Below are positions 8,092 to 17,006 of a stretch of 64,000 nt of DNA, piece by piece. Under the pieces are notes generated by a model. It worked only from the letters and a program-made list of their open reading frames with translations, was not told the DNA's origin and searched no databases. Origin of the DNA: Streptomyces sp. ASQP_92 (lineage in GTDB: Bacteria; Actinomycetota; Actinomycetes; Streptomycetales; Streptomycetaceae); the NCBI RefSeq assembly GCF_025399895.1, contig NZ_JAODUA010000001.1:558001-622000 (forward strand). Reading direction: 5' to 3'. Position 1 is the stretch's first letter. Each line of letters starts with the position of its first letter. The position numbers and the translations under genes were made by a program.

Positions 8092-10512
8092 TTGGGGACC
8101 GAGGCAGTCGGCCGCGCGGACGGAAGACCGTTGCGCGGGCAGGGGCGAGGCGGGAGGACCGACGCAGTCGGCCGCGCCGGCCCGGCACCGGCGCGTGGGG
8201 ACGGCCGGGCGCTGCCGCGGCGTACCGCGGTCGCCATCACCGCGGGGGTGCTGCTCGGTTTCATCGTGATCGACGCCAGCCATGTCTGGGCGGAGCACCC
8301 CCCGGTGTGGCACGGCGCGGCCGCCGTGTTCGGCTTCGCCGGGATCATGGGGCTGCAACTGGTCCATTCCTTCCCGGGGTTCATCCCCCGGCTCGGGCTC
8401 TACCGCTATGCGACCTGGGTGCTGCTCGGGCTGCTCTCGTATGGGCCGATCGCCGTGTTCGGGGCCGCCTGGAGCGGGATGACCGAGTTCTTCGCGGCCT
8501 CCGCGGTGCTCGTCTTCCCCGCGGCGGTGGGCTGGCCGCTCTTCGCGTGCGCGGTCGCGGGCGAGTTCGTGCTCTTCCACCATCTGCGGTTCGACGCGGG
8601 CGACTTCGTGTACGGCGGCATCGAGGCGGTACTGATCCCGCTCGTCGTCATCGGGCTCTCGCGGATGTCCGCCATGATCGACCGGCTGCACGCCTCGCGC
8701 GAGGAGCTGTCCCGGCTCGCGGTGGCGGGGGAGCGGTTACGGTTCGCGCGCGATCTGCACGAGGTGCTCGGGCTCAGCCTCTCCGCGATCTCCCTCAAGT
8801 GCGAGCTGGCCTACCGGCTGCTCGCGGACACCCCCGCCCGGGCGCAGGAGGAGGTCGGCGAGGTGCTGCGCACCGCGCGCAAGGCGCTCGCCGATGTGCG
8901 GTCGGTCAGCCGCGGCTACCGCCAGATGTCCCTCTCGGACGAGGCGAACGCGGCGGTCTCCATGCTCTCGGCGGCGGGGATCGACACCACCGTGCGCCAC
9001 CGCTGCGGCGAACTGCCCGCGACCGTGGACACCATCCTCGCCACCGTGCTCGGCGAGGGCCTGACCAACATGCTGCGGCACAGCAAGGCCGAGCGCTGTG
9101 TGATCACCACCGAGCGCGGCGGGGGCGTCGCCGTGCTCGTCCTCGCCAACGACGGTGTCGGCGGCGGCCGTTCGGGCCGGCCCGGGCCGCACAGCGGCCT
9201 CGCCGCGCTCGACTCCCGGCTGCGCGAACTCGGCGGCACCCTGACCCATGGCGCCGACGGCCGGGGCTGGTTCAGACTGCGGGCGGTCGTCCCGCTGCGG
9301 CATGAGGCGGGGCTGCCCCGCGCCGGGTGCACGGCCCGGCGCGGCCCGAGCGGCGACCGGCGCAGGGCGGCCCGGCCCGGGCGCACCGATGTGATGCCCC
9401 GCGCGGCCGGCGCGATCACCCTCGCGGTGCTGGTGGGCTACTTCTTCGCGTACTCCGCCGAGGGCTGGTCCTACGCCCCGTACGCGCGCGGGCTGCCCAC
9501 CGTGGAGTTCTGTCTGCTGGGCTCGCTCGCGCTCCAGCTCGCCGAGTCCTTCCACTGGCGCCACTCCTGGGGGCCGCGCCGGCGGGGCCCGCTGCGGTAC
9601 GGGGCGCTGGGGGCGCAGGCGCTTCTCCAGTTCGTGCCGTTCCTGGCGTTCGGCAAGCAGTGGGCGGGGCTGCCCGGCTTCCTCGCCGGGTCGGCGCTGC
9701 TCGTGCTGCCCTCGGTGGCCGCGTGGCCGGTTCTGGTCCTCGTCACGGCCGCGAGCGCCGCCGCCCAGTACGCGGTGGGCGTCCCCGTGCAGGACGTGAT
9801 CTACGAGGCCGCGTACACCCCGATCTGCGCGGTGGTCGTCTTCGGGCTGACCAGAATGGCCCAGGTGGCCACCGAACTCCACCGCTCCCGCACCGCGATC
9901 GCCCGCCTCGCGGTGAGCACCGAGCGGCTCCGCTTCGCGCGCGACCTGCACGATCTGCTCGGGTTCAGCCTGTCGGCGATCACGCTCAAGTGCGAGCTGG
10001 TACGCCGGCTCGCACCGACCCGGCCCATCCAGGCGCGGCACGAGCTGACCGAGGTGCTCGGCATCGTCCGCGAGGCGCTCGCCGATGTGCGCACGGTGGC
10101 GGGCGGCAGTCTGCGGATGTGTCTGACCGACGAGACCGAGCACGCCATCGCCATGCTCACCGGCGCCGGCATCCACGCCACCGTCCGCCTCGACTGCGGC
10201 GAGCTGCCCGGCGATGTGGAGACGGTGCTCGCCACGATGGTCCGCGAGGGCCTGACCAACATGCTGCGGCACAGCAAGCCGGAGTGCTGCGAGATCACCG
10301 CCGAGCGCACGGCGGGCGCGGTACGGCTGACCCTCGTCAACGACGGCGCGTACGGGGTGGGCGAGGCCGCGGTCGCCGCGCGGGTGGGCGGCGGCAGCGG
10401 GATCGGCAATCTGACCACCCGGGTCGAGGCGGTCAACGGCCGCCTGACGGCGGGGCCCCGGCCGGACGGCCGGTTCGAGCTGCGCGCCGAGGTGGCCCTG
10501 CTCGCGGCGTGA
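8092..10512 (+). CDS. double histidine kinase (second, tandem-duplicated copy)
   Basis: An 806-aa paralogue of the preceding gene with the same two-kinase architecture. Module 1 has membrane helices, His223 in DLHEVLGLSLSAI and EGLTNMLRHS. Module 2 has a second membrane sensor, His620 in DLHDLLGFSLSAI and GGSGIGNLTTRV. The start is TTG 8092 with GGGGGAGA just upstream. The N-terminal ~45 residues carry a short direct repeat (TEAVGRA-DGR / TDAVGRA-GPA) absent from the first copy. Side-by-side similarity indicates gene duplication after the internal fusion. All four histidines across the two genes are retained, so neither copy looks decayed. Likely partner: the convergent NarL-type regulator. 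Confidence 0.9.
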   Translation: MGTEAVGRADGRPLRGQGRGGRTDAVGRAGPAPARGDGRALPRRTAVAITAGVLLGFIVIDASHVWAEHPPVWHGAAAVFGFAGIMGLQLVHSFPGFIPRLGLYRYATWVLLGLLSYGPIAVFGAAWSGMTEFFAASAVLVFPAAVGWPLFACAVAGEFVLFHHLRFDAGDFVYGGIEAVLIPLVVIGLSRMSAMIDRLHASREELSRLAVAGERLRFARDLHEVLGLSLSAISLKCELAYRLLADTPARAQEEVGEVLRTARKALADVRSVSRGYRQMSLSDEANAAVSMLSAAGIDTTVRHRCGELPATVDTILATVLGEGLTNMLRHSKAERCVITTERGGGVAVLVLANDGVGGGRSGRPGPHSGLAALDSRLRELGGTLTHGADGRGWFRLRAVVPLRHEAGLPRAGCTARRGPSGDRRRAARPGRTDVMPRAAGAITLAVLVGYFFAYSAEGWSYAPYARGLPTVEFCLLGSLALQLAESFHWRHSWGPRRRGPLRYGALGAQALLQFVPFLAFGKQWAGLPGFLAGSALLVLPSVAAWPVLVLVTAASAAAQYAVGVPVQDVIYEAAYTPICAVVVFGLTRMAQVATELHRSRTAIARLAVSTERLRFARDLHDLLGFSLSAITLKCELVRRLAPTRPIQARHELTEVLGIVREALADVRTVAGGSLRMCLTDETEHAIAMLTGAGIHATVRLDCGELPGDVETVLATMVREGLTNMLRHSKPECCEITAERTAGAVRLTLVNDGAYGVGEAAVAARVGGGSGIGNLTTRVEAVNGRLTAGPRPDGRFELRAEVALLAA

Positions 10513-10716
10513 GCGGACGGGACCACCCGGCCCCGGCGCGGGAGAGCGGGCGGGCCGGGCCCCCTGGCCGGAGGAGAGCGCACGGGCCCGGCCCCGGCGG
10601 AGCAGAAACGATTCGGCTGGGGCTGGGGCCGGTGCTGGCGCTGTTTTGATGGTTGGGTCGCGGTGCTGGGACGCCGGCTTCCGCGTACGGCACGGGTCCT
10701 GTCCCGGACCGGTCGG

Positions 10717-11331
10717 TCAGACCGAGTGGAGCCACCCCGCCTCGCGGGCGATGCGGATCGCGTCGACCCGGTTACGCGCGTTGAGTTTGCTGACGGCCGA
10801 GGTCAGATAGTTGCGTACGGTGCCGGACGACAGATGGAGCCGGGACGCGATCTGGCCGGCCTCCATCCCCCCCGAGGCCAGTTGCAGCACCTCCCGCTCG
10901 CGGTCGGTGAGCGGGGAGGGGCCGGAGTCCAGGGTGGCGAGCGCCAGTTGGGGGTCGATGACCCGCTCGCCCGCCGCCACCTGGCGGATCGCGGCGCAGA
11001 GGCTGTCGGGGTCGGAGTCCTTCGGCAGGAACCCCGAGACATGGGCGGCCAGCGCCCGTCTGAGGTTTCCCGGTCTGCCCAGGCTGGTCAGGATGAGCGT
11101 GCGGCACTCCGGTACCGAGGTGTGCAATCCGGCCGCGGCGGTGATGCCGTCGGTGCCGGGCAGATCGATGTCGAGAACGGCGACATCCGGCCGCATCGCC
11201 ATCGCGGTCGGCACGATGTCCGTACCGGACGACAGCTCGGCCACGACTTCCAGGTCGGGCTCCAGTTCAATGAGCGACACCAATGCCTTGCGCAGCATAT
11301 GCATGTCTTCGGCAATCAGAACTCGCACCAT
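10717..11331 (-). CDS. NarL/FixJ-family two-component response regulator
   Basis: A 204-aa response regulator. The receiver domain (1-~120) has acidic pocket E8/D9, phospho-acceptor Asp54 in VAVLDIDLPG and a conserved Lys in FLPKDS. The C-terminal LuxR-type HTH (~140-204) contains LTDREREVLQLASGG and GTVRNYLTSAVSKL. The start ATG 11331 follows GGGGGGC. It is convergent with the two double kinases, which lack their own regulator on the plus strand, so it is probably their shared output. Targets may include the neighbouring metabolite genes; that is inference. Confidence 0.92.
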   Translation of the reverse strand: MVRVLIAEDMHMLRKALVSLIELEPDLEVVAELSSGTDIVPTAMAMRPDVAVLDIDLPGTDGITAAAGLHTSVPECRTLILTSLGRPGNLRRALAAHVSGFLPKDSDPDSLCAAIRQVAAGERVIDPQLALATLDSGPSPLTDREREVLQLASGGMEAGQIASRLHLSSGTVRNYLTSAVSKLNARNRVDAIRIAREAGWLHSV

Positions 11332-11562
11332 GGTGCCCCCCGTTGTGCTGGATCATGGGTCGGTCGTAGCGATTATGCAATAGGCCGGGGCCGGGACCCG
11401 GGGCCGAGCCCAATTGGGCACATGCCGTTTCAGGACCGGTACGAGGGATTCCGCACCCGCGCCTTTCAGCCAGAACCCGACCACGGCTCAAGTGGTTGCT
11501 CCCATCCTCCCTCCACCCAGGCGCCGTCCGGCGGCCAGGGGGAAGGGAGAGGTGACGTGAAC

Positions 11563-11598
11563 ATGAACGGACACCCCAGCTCGGAAGGTGTTCTCTGA
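11563..11598 (+). CDS. candidate 11-codon leader micro-ORF
   Basis: ATG 11563 opens MNGHPSSEGVL and stops at 11598, one base before the ATG of the next gene. A strong purine-rich site (GGGAAGGGAGAGG) lies just upstream, whereas the next gene has only a moderate GGAAGG that sits inside this ORF. Translation of the micro-ORF could deliver ribosomes to the downstream start. Small size makes chance possible. Confidence 0.35.
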   Translation: MNGHPSSEGVL

Positions 11599-11599
11599 C

Positions 11600-11935
11600 A
11601 TGCCCGGCCGGAAGAACCAGGATGTTCCGGACGGACCGGAGAGCTCCGGCCGCCGCCCCAAGGGCCGCTGGCGTCGCCTCATCGGCCGCTGTCTGCGACC
11701 CGTGGGCGAGGCCCTCATGGTCCATGGCGGTGTCGACATGTATCTGACCGCCGCCGACGGGAACCGGGCCCGGCTGCACTCGCTCGACAGCGGCTTCCGT
11801 CTGATGCTGCGCACCGACGCCGACGGGCCGCCGCCCGGCCACCCCGAACGGCTGCGCCCCGATGTCCCGCTCACCCGCCAGGAACTCATGCTCCTGCAGG
11901 ACCTGCTGAACGAGGTGCCCGGACACAGAAGATGA
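11600..11935 (+). CDS. unrecognised 111-aa basic/acidic hypothetical protein
   Basis: A 111-aa protein, ATG 11600. The first ~35 residues are Arg/Gly/Pro-rich (RRPKGRWRRLIGRCLRP), followed by a compact middle (VHGGVDMYLTAADGNRARLHS) and an acidic helical tail (LTRQELMLLQDLLNEV). There is no signal peptide or membrane segment, and no DSL motif, so it is not an acyl carrier protein despite its position ahead of the acyl-AMP ligase. An alternative in-frame GTG at 11588 would add four residues. No family is recognised. It may belong to the lipid operon starting 102 nt downstream. Confidence 0.5.
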   Translation: MPGRKNQDVPDGPESSGRRPKGRWRRLIGRCLRPVGEALMVHGGVDMYLTAADGNRARLHSLDSGFRLMLRTDADGPPPGHPERLRPDVPLTRQELMLLQDLLNEVPGHRR

Positions 11936-12037
11936 GCGGCCCGGCCGCCCCAGCACAGTTGATCTTCAAGTACCCGTCGAGGGCGGAGGAACAGAGTAGG
12001 AGGACCAACCATCCGTCCGAGCACCAGGGAGCAGAGG

Positions 12038-13753
12038 ATGACCCCAGCGAAGAGCTTCACGCAGGCACTGGCGGCCCGGTTCGCCGACAGAGCCGCACGG
12101 ACCGCGCTGCTCCGCCTGGACGGTGAGGGCAACGCCGACGGGCACACCTACCGGGAACTCGACGCGCGGGCCAGGGCCGTCGCGGCCGCGCTGCTGCGCC
12201 GCCGCGCGGCCGGCCGGCCCGTCCTGATCTCCATGGACGGCGGCCCGCACACCGTAGCCGCCCTGCTCGGCTGCCTGTACGCGGGCGCGGTCGCCGTCCC
12301 CGTGCCGCCACCGGACGCCTCGCGGGCCGCCGCCGAACGCACCCACGCCATCGCCGCCGAGACCGACGCCGCCGTCCTGCTCACCGAGTCCGCGCACGCC
12401 CCCGAACTCTCCCGCCGCCTCGCCGAGGCGGGGCGCTCCGCGGTGGTGTGCCTGGCCGTCGACTGTCTGCCCGAGGACGGCGCCGACTGGCAGCCGCCCG
12501 CCCTGGACGGCACCGACATCGCGCTGCTCCAGTACACCTCCGGCTCCACCGCCGCCCCGCGCGGCGTCCAGGTCACCCACGCCAACCTCCTCGCCACCAT
12601 GGAGACGCTGCGCGCCACGCTCGGCACCGACGAGAACTCCCGCATCGGCGGCTGGCTCCCGCTCCACCACGACCTCGGCCTCATCGGCCAGCTCCTGCAC
12701 CCGCTCTGGCTCGGCGCCACCGCCGTCCTGATGCCCGCGCGCCGGTTCGCCGCCGACCCGCTGAGCTGGCTGCGTGCGGTGGCCCGGCACGGCGTCACCG
12801 TCACCGCCGCCCCCGACTCCGCGTACGCCCGGTGCCTGGCCGCCGTCACCGACGACGACCTCGCCGGCCTCGACCTGAGCGCCCTGACCACCGCCGTCAA
12901 CGCCTCCGAGCCGGTCTCCGCCGTCACCCTCACCGCCTTCGCCCACCGCTTCGCCGCCGCGGGCCTGCGCCCCGGCGCGCTCGCCGCCGGATACGGGCTC
13001 GCCGAGGCCACCCTTCTGGTCAGCCTCGCCGACCGGCTGCCGCCCGCACCGGCCACCGTGTCCGCCGAAGGCCTGGAGCGGGGCGCGTTGACGCCGCCGG
13101 TGCCGGGCCACCCGGTGCGCACCCTGGCGAGCTGCGGACCCGCGCGGGGCGTCACCGTACGCATCGTCGACCCCGAGAGCCGCGCCGTGCTGCCCGACGG
13201 GTCGGTCGGTGAGATCTGGGTGCGCGGCGAGGCCGTCGCCGACGGCTACTGGCGCCGCCCCCTGGAGACCGCCGCCGCCTTCGGGCACGCCACCACCTCC
13301 GGCGAGTACGGCTTTGTGCGCACCGGCGACCTCGGCGCACTGCGCGACGGCGAGCTCTATCCGACCGGCCGCATCAAGGACGCCCTGCTCGTCGACGGCC
13401 GCACCCTGCACCCCCAGGAGGCCGAACGCCAACTCGCCCAGTCCGGAGCCCCGTTCGGCTCCGCCGTGGTCCTGGCCACGCCCGCCGAGCACGAGGAGAT
13501 CGTGGCCATCCAGGAGATCCGGGGCGCCGGCTGGAGCCGGGGCCAGCTCGCCGACCTCGCCGAGCGGGTGCGCGGCTGCCTCCACGAGGAGTTCGGCGCC
13601 TCGCTCGGCGGCGTGGTCCTGGTCCGCCCCGGCACCGTGCGCCGCACCACCAGCGGCAAGGTCCGCCGCTCGCTCATGCGCGAGCTCTATCTGCGCGGCG
13701 AACTGCGCCCGCTGTACGCATCGGCGCCTCCGTACGCCGCAGAAGGAGGCTGA
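12038..13753 (+). CDS. fatty acyl-AMP ligase (FAAL)-like adenylation enzyme
   Basis: A 571-aa ANL-superfamily enzyme. Visible motifs are the P-loop YTSGSTAAPRGVQVTH, GWLPLHHDLGLIG, the AGYGLAEATLL core, RTGDLG and the C-terminal TTSGKVRRS lysine motif. GWLPLHHDLGLIG and the AGYGLAEAT signature are characteristic of FAALs, which activate a fatty acid as acyl-AMP and hand it to a carrier protein rather than to CoA. The start ATG 12038 has GGGAGCAGAGG upstream. It is the first gene of a tight operon with an ACAD-like protein and a PPTase. No carrier protein is encoded nearby, so the acceptor is presumably an ACP/PCP elsewhere. Confidence 0.88.
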   Translation: MTPAKSFTQALAARFADRAARTALLRLDGEGNADGHTYRELDARARAVAAALLRRRAAGRPVLISMDGGPHTVAALLGCLYAGAVAVPVPPPDASRAAAERTHAIAAETDAAVLLTESAHAPELSRRLAEAGRSAVVCLAVDCLPEDGADWQPPALDGTDIALLQYTSGSTAAPRGVQVTHANLLATMETLRATLGTDENSRIGGWLPLHHDLGLIGQLLHPLWLGATAVLMPARRFAADPLSWLRAVARHGVTVTAAPDSAYARCLAAVTDDDLAGLDLSALTTAVNASEPVSAVTLTAFAHRFAAAGLRPGALAAGYGLAEATLLVSLADRLPPAPATVSAEGLERGALTPPVPGHPVRTLASCGPARGVTVRIVDPESRAVLPDGSVGEIWVRGEAVADGYWRRPLETAAAFGHATTSGEYGFVRTGDLGALRDGELYPTGRIKDALLVDGRTLHPQEAERQLAQSGAPFGSAVVLATPAEHEEIVAIQEIRGAGWSRGQLADLAERVRGCLHEEFGASLGGVVLVRPGTVRRTTSGKVRRSLMRELYLRGELRPLYASAPPYAAEGG

Positions 13754-13757
13754 GCCC

Positions 13758-15491
13758 ATGCCCATCGCCGCCGTCCGGGTCACCGACCCGGACGTACGCC
13801 ACCGCGCCGAGCGGCTGGAATTCCGCTTCGGCGACCCCTGCGACCCGGCCAACCCCCTGGGCTTCCGCGCCCTGCTCGCCGCCGACGGGAACAGTGAACT
13901 CCTGTCCGCAGCCGAGGAGTTGCTCGACGAGGAGGGCTTCGGCGCCGAGCTGGTGCCCCGCGCGCTCGGCGGCCGGCTGCGCGACGCCGACGAGCTCATG
14001 CGGATGCTGCGCCCGGTCTTCCGCCGCGATGTCGCCCTCGCCTTCGGCTACGGCATCACCTCGCTGTTCGCGGCCGCCCCGGTGTTCGCCGCCGGCTCGC
14101 CCGACCAGCGCGCGAGCGTGGCCCGCCTGCTGGTGTCGGGCGGCCGCGCGGCCATCGTGCACCGCTCGCTCGCCCACGGCAGCGCGATGCTGCGCGGCGA
14201 GCTCGGCGCCATGCAGTACTCCGGCGGCTTCGTCCTGGACGGCCGCAAGGACGTGGTCATCAACGCCGAACGCGCGGGCGCCGTCGTCGCCCACGTCCGC
14301 ACCGACCCCGCCCCCGGCCCCGCCTCCCACTCCGTGTTCCTGCTCGACCCGGCCCAACTCCCGCCCGACGGCGTGCGGTTGCTCAAGCGGCAGCCCACCA
14401 CCGGTATGCGCGGCTGCCGCTTCGCCGGGTACGAGTTCGACCAGTGCGAGGTCCCGGGTGAGGCACTGGTCGGTGACCTCGGCTCCGGGGTGCGCCTTGC
14501 CCTGCGCACCTTCCAGCTCAACCGCACCCTGATCACCGGCGCCGTCATCGCCTCCGTGGACACCGTGCTGCGCGCCTCGGTGCGGGCCGCCCTCTCCGGC
14601 GGCACCCTCGGAAGACGCCAACGCGGCGTCCTGGCCGGGGTGTTCGCGGACCTGCTCGCCGGGGACGCCATGGCCACCTCCGTCCTGCGCGCCCTGTCCC
14701 TGCTGCCCGGGGCGGCCCATCTGGCCGCGGCCGAACTCAAGTACCTCGTACCGGACCTGCTCAGGGACGACCTGGAGGAGCTCGCCACGGTGCTCGGCGC
14801 CGGCGGCTACAGCCGCGACACCGACCAGGGCATGCTCGGCAAACTCCTGCGCGACCTGCCCGCCGCCGGGCTCGGACACGCCGGAACCGCCTCCTGCCAG
14901 GCCGTGGTGATTCCCCAGCTCCCGGTCCTGGCCCGGCATGCGTGGGGTCGCGAGGCCGAACCGCCCGCCGCCCTGTACGACACCGCCGAGCCCCTGCCCC
15001 ACCTGGACATCGGCGCCCTCGAAGTGGCGGGCGGCGGGGACTTCCTGGCCGCCTCCCTCACCGCCTCGGCCGCGCGCCTGGCCGGCGCGGCGCCCGAGGG
15101 ACCCCACGGCGAGGCGCTCCGTACGATGGCGGCCGCCTTCCACGCCGACCTGCTGGCCGTGCGCGAGGCGTGCCTGGCCATCGAGCCCGGCGACCGGGCC
15201 GCGCTCGCGAGCCCCGCCACCGCCGCGCTCGCCGACCGGCACTCCGTCCTGTCCGCGGCCGGGGCCGCCCTCGCGGTGTGGGAGCACCACCGCCGCGGCT
15301 CCGGGTTCCTCGCCGACCCCGCCTGGCTGGTGGTCGCCCTGCACCGCTACGGGCGCAGGCTCGGCCTCACCCTTCCTCCGCTGCCACCGGACTGCGTCGA
15401 CCGGGTGGCGGAGGAGCTGCTGGCGCGCTTTCGCGCCGGCCGCGGTTTCGATCTCCACGACGCGCCTCTGGCGGAAGCAGGTACCCCATGA
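13758..15491 (+). CDS. acyl-CoA dehydrogenase-like flavoprotein, extended form
   Basis: A 577-aa protein starting 4 nt after the FAAL stop, with GAAGGAGG as ribosome site. The N-terminal ~400 residues have acyl-CoA dehydrogenase character: SLAHGSAMLRG in the middle domain, TTGMRGCRFAGYEF, and a helical C-terminal domain with NRTLITGAV and LGAGGYSRDTDQG. A further ~170 helical residues exceed the usual ~380-aa family length. Members in lipopeptide clusters introduce alpha,beta unsaturation into a carrier-bound acyl chain. Being sandwiched between FAAL and PPTase suggests it works on an acyl-carrier substrate. The catalytic Glu was not located with confidence, so activity is not assured. Confidence 0.78.
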   Translation: MPIAAVRVTDPDVRHRAERLEFRFGDPCDPANPLGFRALLAADGNSELLSAAEELLDEEGFGAELVPRALGGRLRDADELMRMLRPVFRRDVALAFGYGITSLFAAAPVFAAGSPDQRASVARLLVSGGRAAIVHRSLAHGSAMLRGELGAMQYSGGFVLDGRKDVVINAERAGAVVAHVRTDPAPGPASHSVFLLDPAQLPPDGVRLLKRQPTTGMRGCRFAGYEFDQCEVPGEALVGDLGSGVRLALRTFQLNRTLITGAVIASVDTVLRASVRAALSGGTLGRRQRGVLAGVFADLLAGDAMATSVLRALSLLPGAAHLAAAELKYLVPDLLRDDLEELATVLGAGGYSRDTDQGMLGKLLRDLPAAGLGHAGTASCQAVVIPQLPVLARHAWGREAEPPAALYDTAEPLPHLDIGALEVAGGGDFLAASLTASAARLAGAAPEGPHGEALRTMAAAFHADLLAVREACLAIEPGDRAALASPATAALADRHSVLSAAGAALAVWEHHRRGSGFLADPAWLVVALHRYGRRLGLTLPPLPPDCVDRVAEELLARFRAGRGFDLHDAPLAEAGTP

Positions 15492-16324
15492 GCCCCCTCG
15501 CACGGACGGGCATCGCCGAACCCCTTCTGATGCCGGGACCCGACAGCCCATGGAGCCGGGTGCGGCAGTCCATGGCGTGGCACGGCCATGTGGTGGTGCA
15601 CGCGAACTGGCGGGACTGGCTGCCCGCGGCCATCGCCGACCCCCAGCTGCGCCCGCTGCTCGGCCCCCGCGACTGGCAGCGCCTCAACAACCTCCCCGAC
15701 CCCGAGGCCCGCGACCGCTTCGCCGCCTCCCGCCTCCTCGTGAAGTACACCGCGGGCGCCGCCCTCCAGACCCCGCCCGAGACCGTGGAGCTCGCCTCCA
15801 AGGCGGGCGGGCGCCCCTATCTGCGCGGCTGCGACCAGATCGAGGTCAGCCTCAGTCACACCCGGGACCTGCTGGTGGTGGGGCTCAACCGGCGCGGCCG
15901 GATCGGCGTCGACACCGAGCTCGCCGACCGCCGCATCCAGTACTCCGCCGTCCAGCGCCATCTGTGCACCCCCGCCGAGCGCCGCTGGCTGAGCACCCTG
16001 GAGGAGGCCGAGCAGCAGCGCGGCCTGGTGCGCACCTGGACGCTGAAGGAGGCGTACACCAAGGCGCTCGGGCAGGGCATGCGGATGGGCTTCACCCAGT
16101 TCGGCTTCGACGCCGAGGCCACCAGCCTGCTCACCCCCCAGGGCGAGCCCGCCTCGCACGGCGAGTGGGCCTTCGCCACCTTCGAACTCGACGGCGGCTA
16201 TCTGGTGGGGGTCGCCTGCCACGACGCGGGGCTGCGCGACGACGGGGACACGGCGGTCTCCACCATGCTCGACGAGGGCTTCCTCGGCGAGGTCGTCGAC
16301 CTGGTCGGCCGCGTACCGCACTGA
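15488..16324 (+). CDS. Sfp-type 4'-phosphopantetheinyl transferase
   Basis: A 278-aa PPTase whose ATG overlaps the preceding stop (ATGA). It has SLSHTRDLLVVGL, the Mg-binding IGVDTEL and the signature WTLKEAYTKALGQG, in the order expected for Sfp-type enzymes. It would transfer the phosphopantetheine arm from CoA to carrier-protein serines, activating the ACP/PCP partner of the FAAL and of any nearby synthetase. It is the last gene of the operon; a strong hairpin follows 17 nt downstream. Confidence 0.92.
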   Translation: MSPLARTGIAEPLLMPGPDSPWSRVRQSMAWHGHVVVHANWRDWLPAAIADPQLRPLLGPRDWQRLNNLPDPEARDRFAASRLLVKYTAGAALQTPPETVELASKAGGRPYLRGCDQIEVSLSHTRDLLVVGLNRRGRIGVDTELADRRIQYSAVQRHLCTPAERRWLSTLEEAEQQRGLVRTWTLKEAYTKALGQGMRMGFTQFGFDAEATSLLTPQGEPASHGEWAFATFELDGGYLVGVACHDAGLRDDGDTAVSTMLDEGFLGEVVDLVGRVPH

Positions 16325-16340
16325 GCGGGCCCGGACGGCA

Positions 16341-16385
16341 CGAAGGCCCCCTCGACTCCTGGGGAAGGAGGCGAGGGGGCCTTCG
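16341..16385 (+). terminator. intrinsic hairpin terminator after the FAAL–ACAD–PPTase operon
   Basis: Perfect 14-bp arms CGAAGGCCCCCTCG (16341-16354) and CGAGGGGGCCTTCG (16372-16385) enclose a 17-nt loop, 17 nt past the PPTase stop. There is no long U-tract, as is common in Streptomyces. It also lies downstream of rpsT on the other strand and could act in both directions. Confidence 0.85.
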
Positions 16386-16513
16386 CGTTACGTCTTCACT
16401 AGCACCGCGCCCGCGTGGCGAACGCGTCCGCGCGCGGCACTGGGGTGCCGTCGGGGAGCGGTAGAGGGGCCGCTTGATCCCGTCGGGCGGTCGATCAGAT
16501 GAAGCGGGGTGCG

Positions 16514-16780
16514 TCAGCCCTGGAGGCCGGCCACCTTGTGCGCCAGCGCCGACTTCTTGTTGGCGGCGGCGTTCTTGTGGATGACACCCTTCGAGACAGC
16601 CTTGTCCAGCTGACGCGAAGCGGCGCGGGTCGCAGCCGTGGCCTTCTCGACGTCACCGGCGGCGACGGCCTCGTTGGCCTTACGGATGAAGGTGCGCAGG
16701 GAGGACTTGACGGACTTGTTGCGCAGGCGCGCCTTCTCGTTCGTCTTGTTCCGCTTGATCTGGGACTTGATGTTCGCCAC
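16514..16780 (-). CDS. rpsT: 30S ribosomal protein S20
   Basis: An 88-aa basic protein beginning with GTG at 16780 ([21 protein letters not shown]) and ending AHKVAGLQG, an unmistakable S20. It binds 16S rRNA early in small-subunit assembly. The in-frame extension upstream is out of character and rejected; an AAAGG ribosome site precedes the GTG. It is divergent from lepA, the usual actinobacterial arrangement. Confidence 0.97.
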   Translation of the reverse strand: MANIKSQIKRNKTNEKARLRNKSVKSSLRTFIRKANEAVAAGDVEKATAATRAASRQLDKAVSKGVIHKNAAANKKSALAHKVAGLQG

Positions 16781-16857
16781 GAAAGAGCCTTTGCAGGTTC
16801 GATGATTCGATCTTCGGTCGTGCCTGCCGCCACGAGGGTGACGAGACACAGCTGTCC

Positions 16858-16887
16858 ACGTTACCAGCCGCTTCCCGACCGGCCCAA
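16858..16887 (-). promoter_or_regulatory. candidate rpsT promoter
   Basis: On the minus strand, TTGGGC (16887-16882) and TAACGT (16863-16858) are separated by 18 nt, about 78 nt upstream of the rpsT GTG. The -35 and -10 are each close to the vegetative consensus. No comparable pair was found for lepA on the other strand. Confidence 0.4.
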
Positions 16888-17006
16888 ACCGGGCGCAGGC
16901 CCGCGGCCGTGGGACGATAGAGGCTGTTCCTCATGTATCGAACCGTCGTCGACCCGAGACGAGACGTCGCGATCGACCCCGCGCGTCTCAAGAATCAGGA
17001 CCCTGC

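Noticed and set aside
10513..10716. A terminator between the second double kinase and the convergent regulator
   Set aside because: Several short GC-rich pairings are possible but none clearly stands out from background.
11600..11935. The 111-aa protein as the missing acyl carrier protein
   Set aside because: No DSL/GxDS phosphopantetheine motif and a basic, not acidic, helical profile.
16888..17006. A lepA promoter around GATAGA near 16915
   Set aside because: No -35-like hexamer at a suitable distance.
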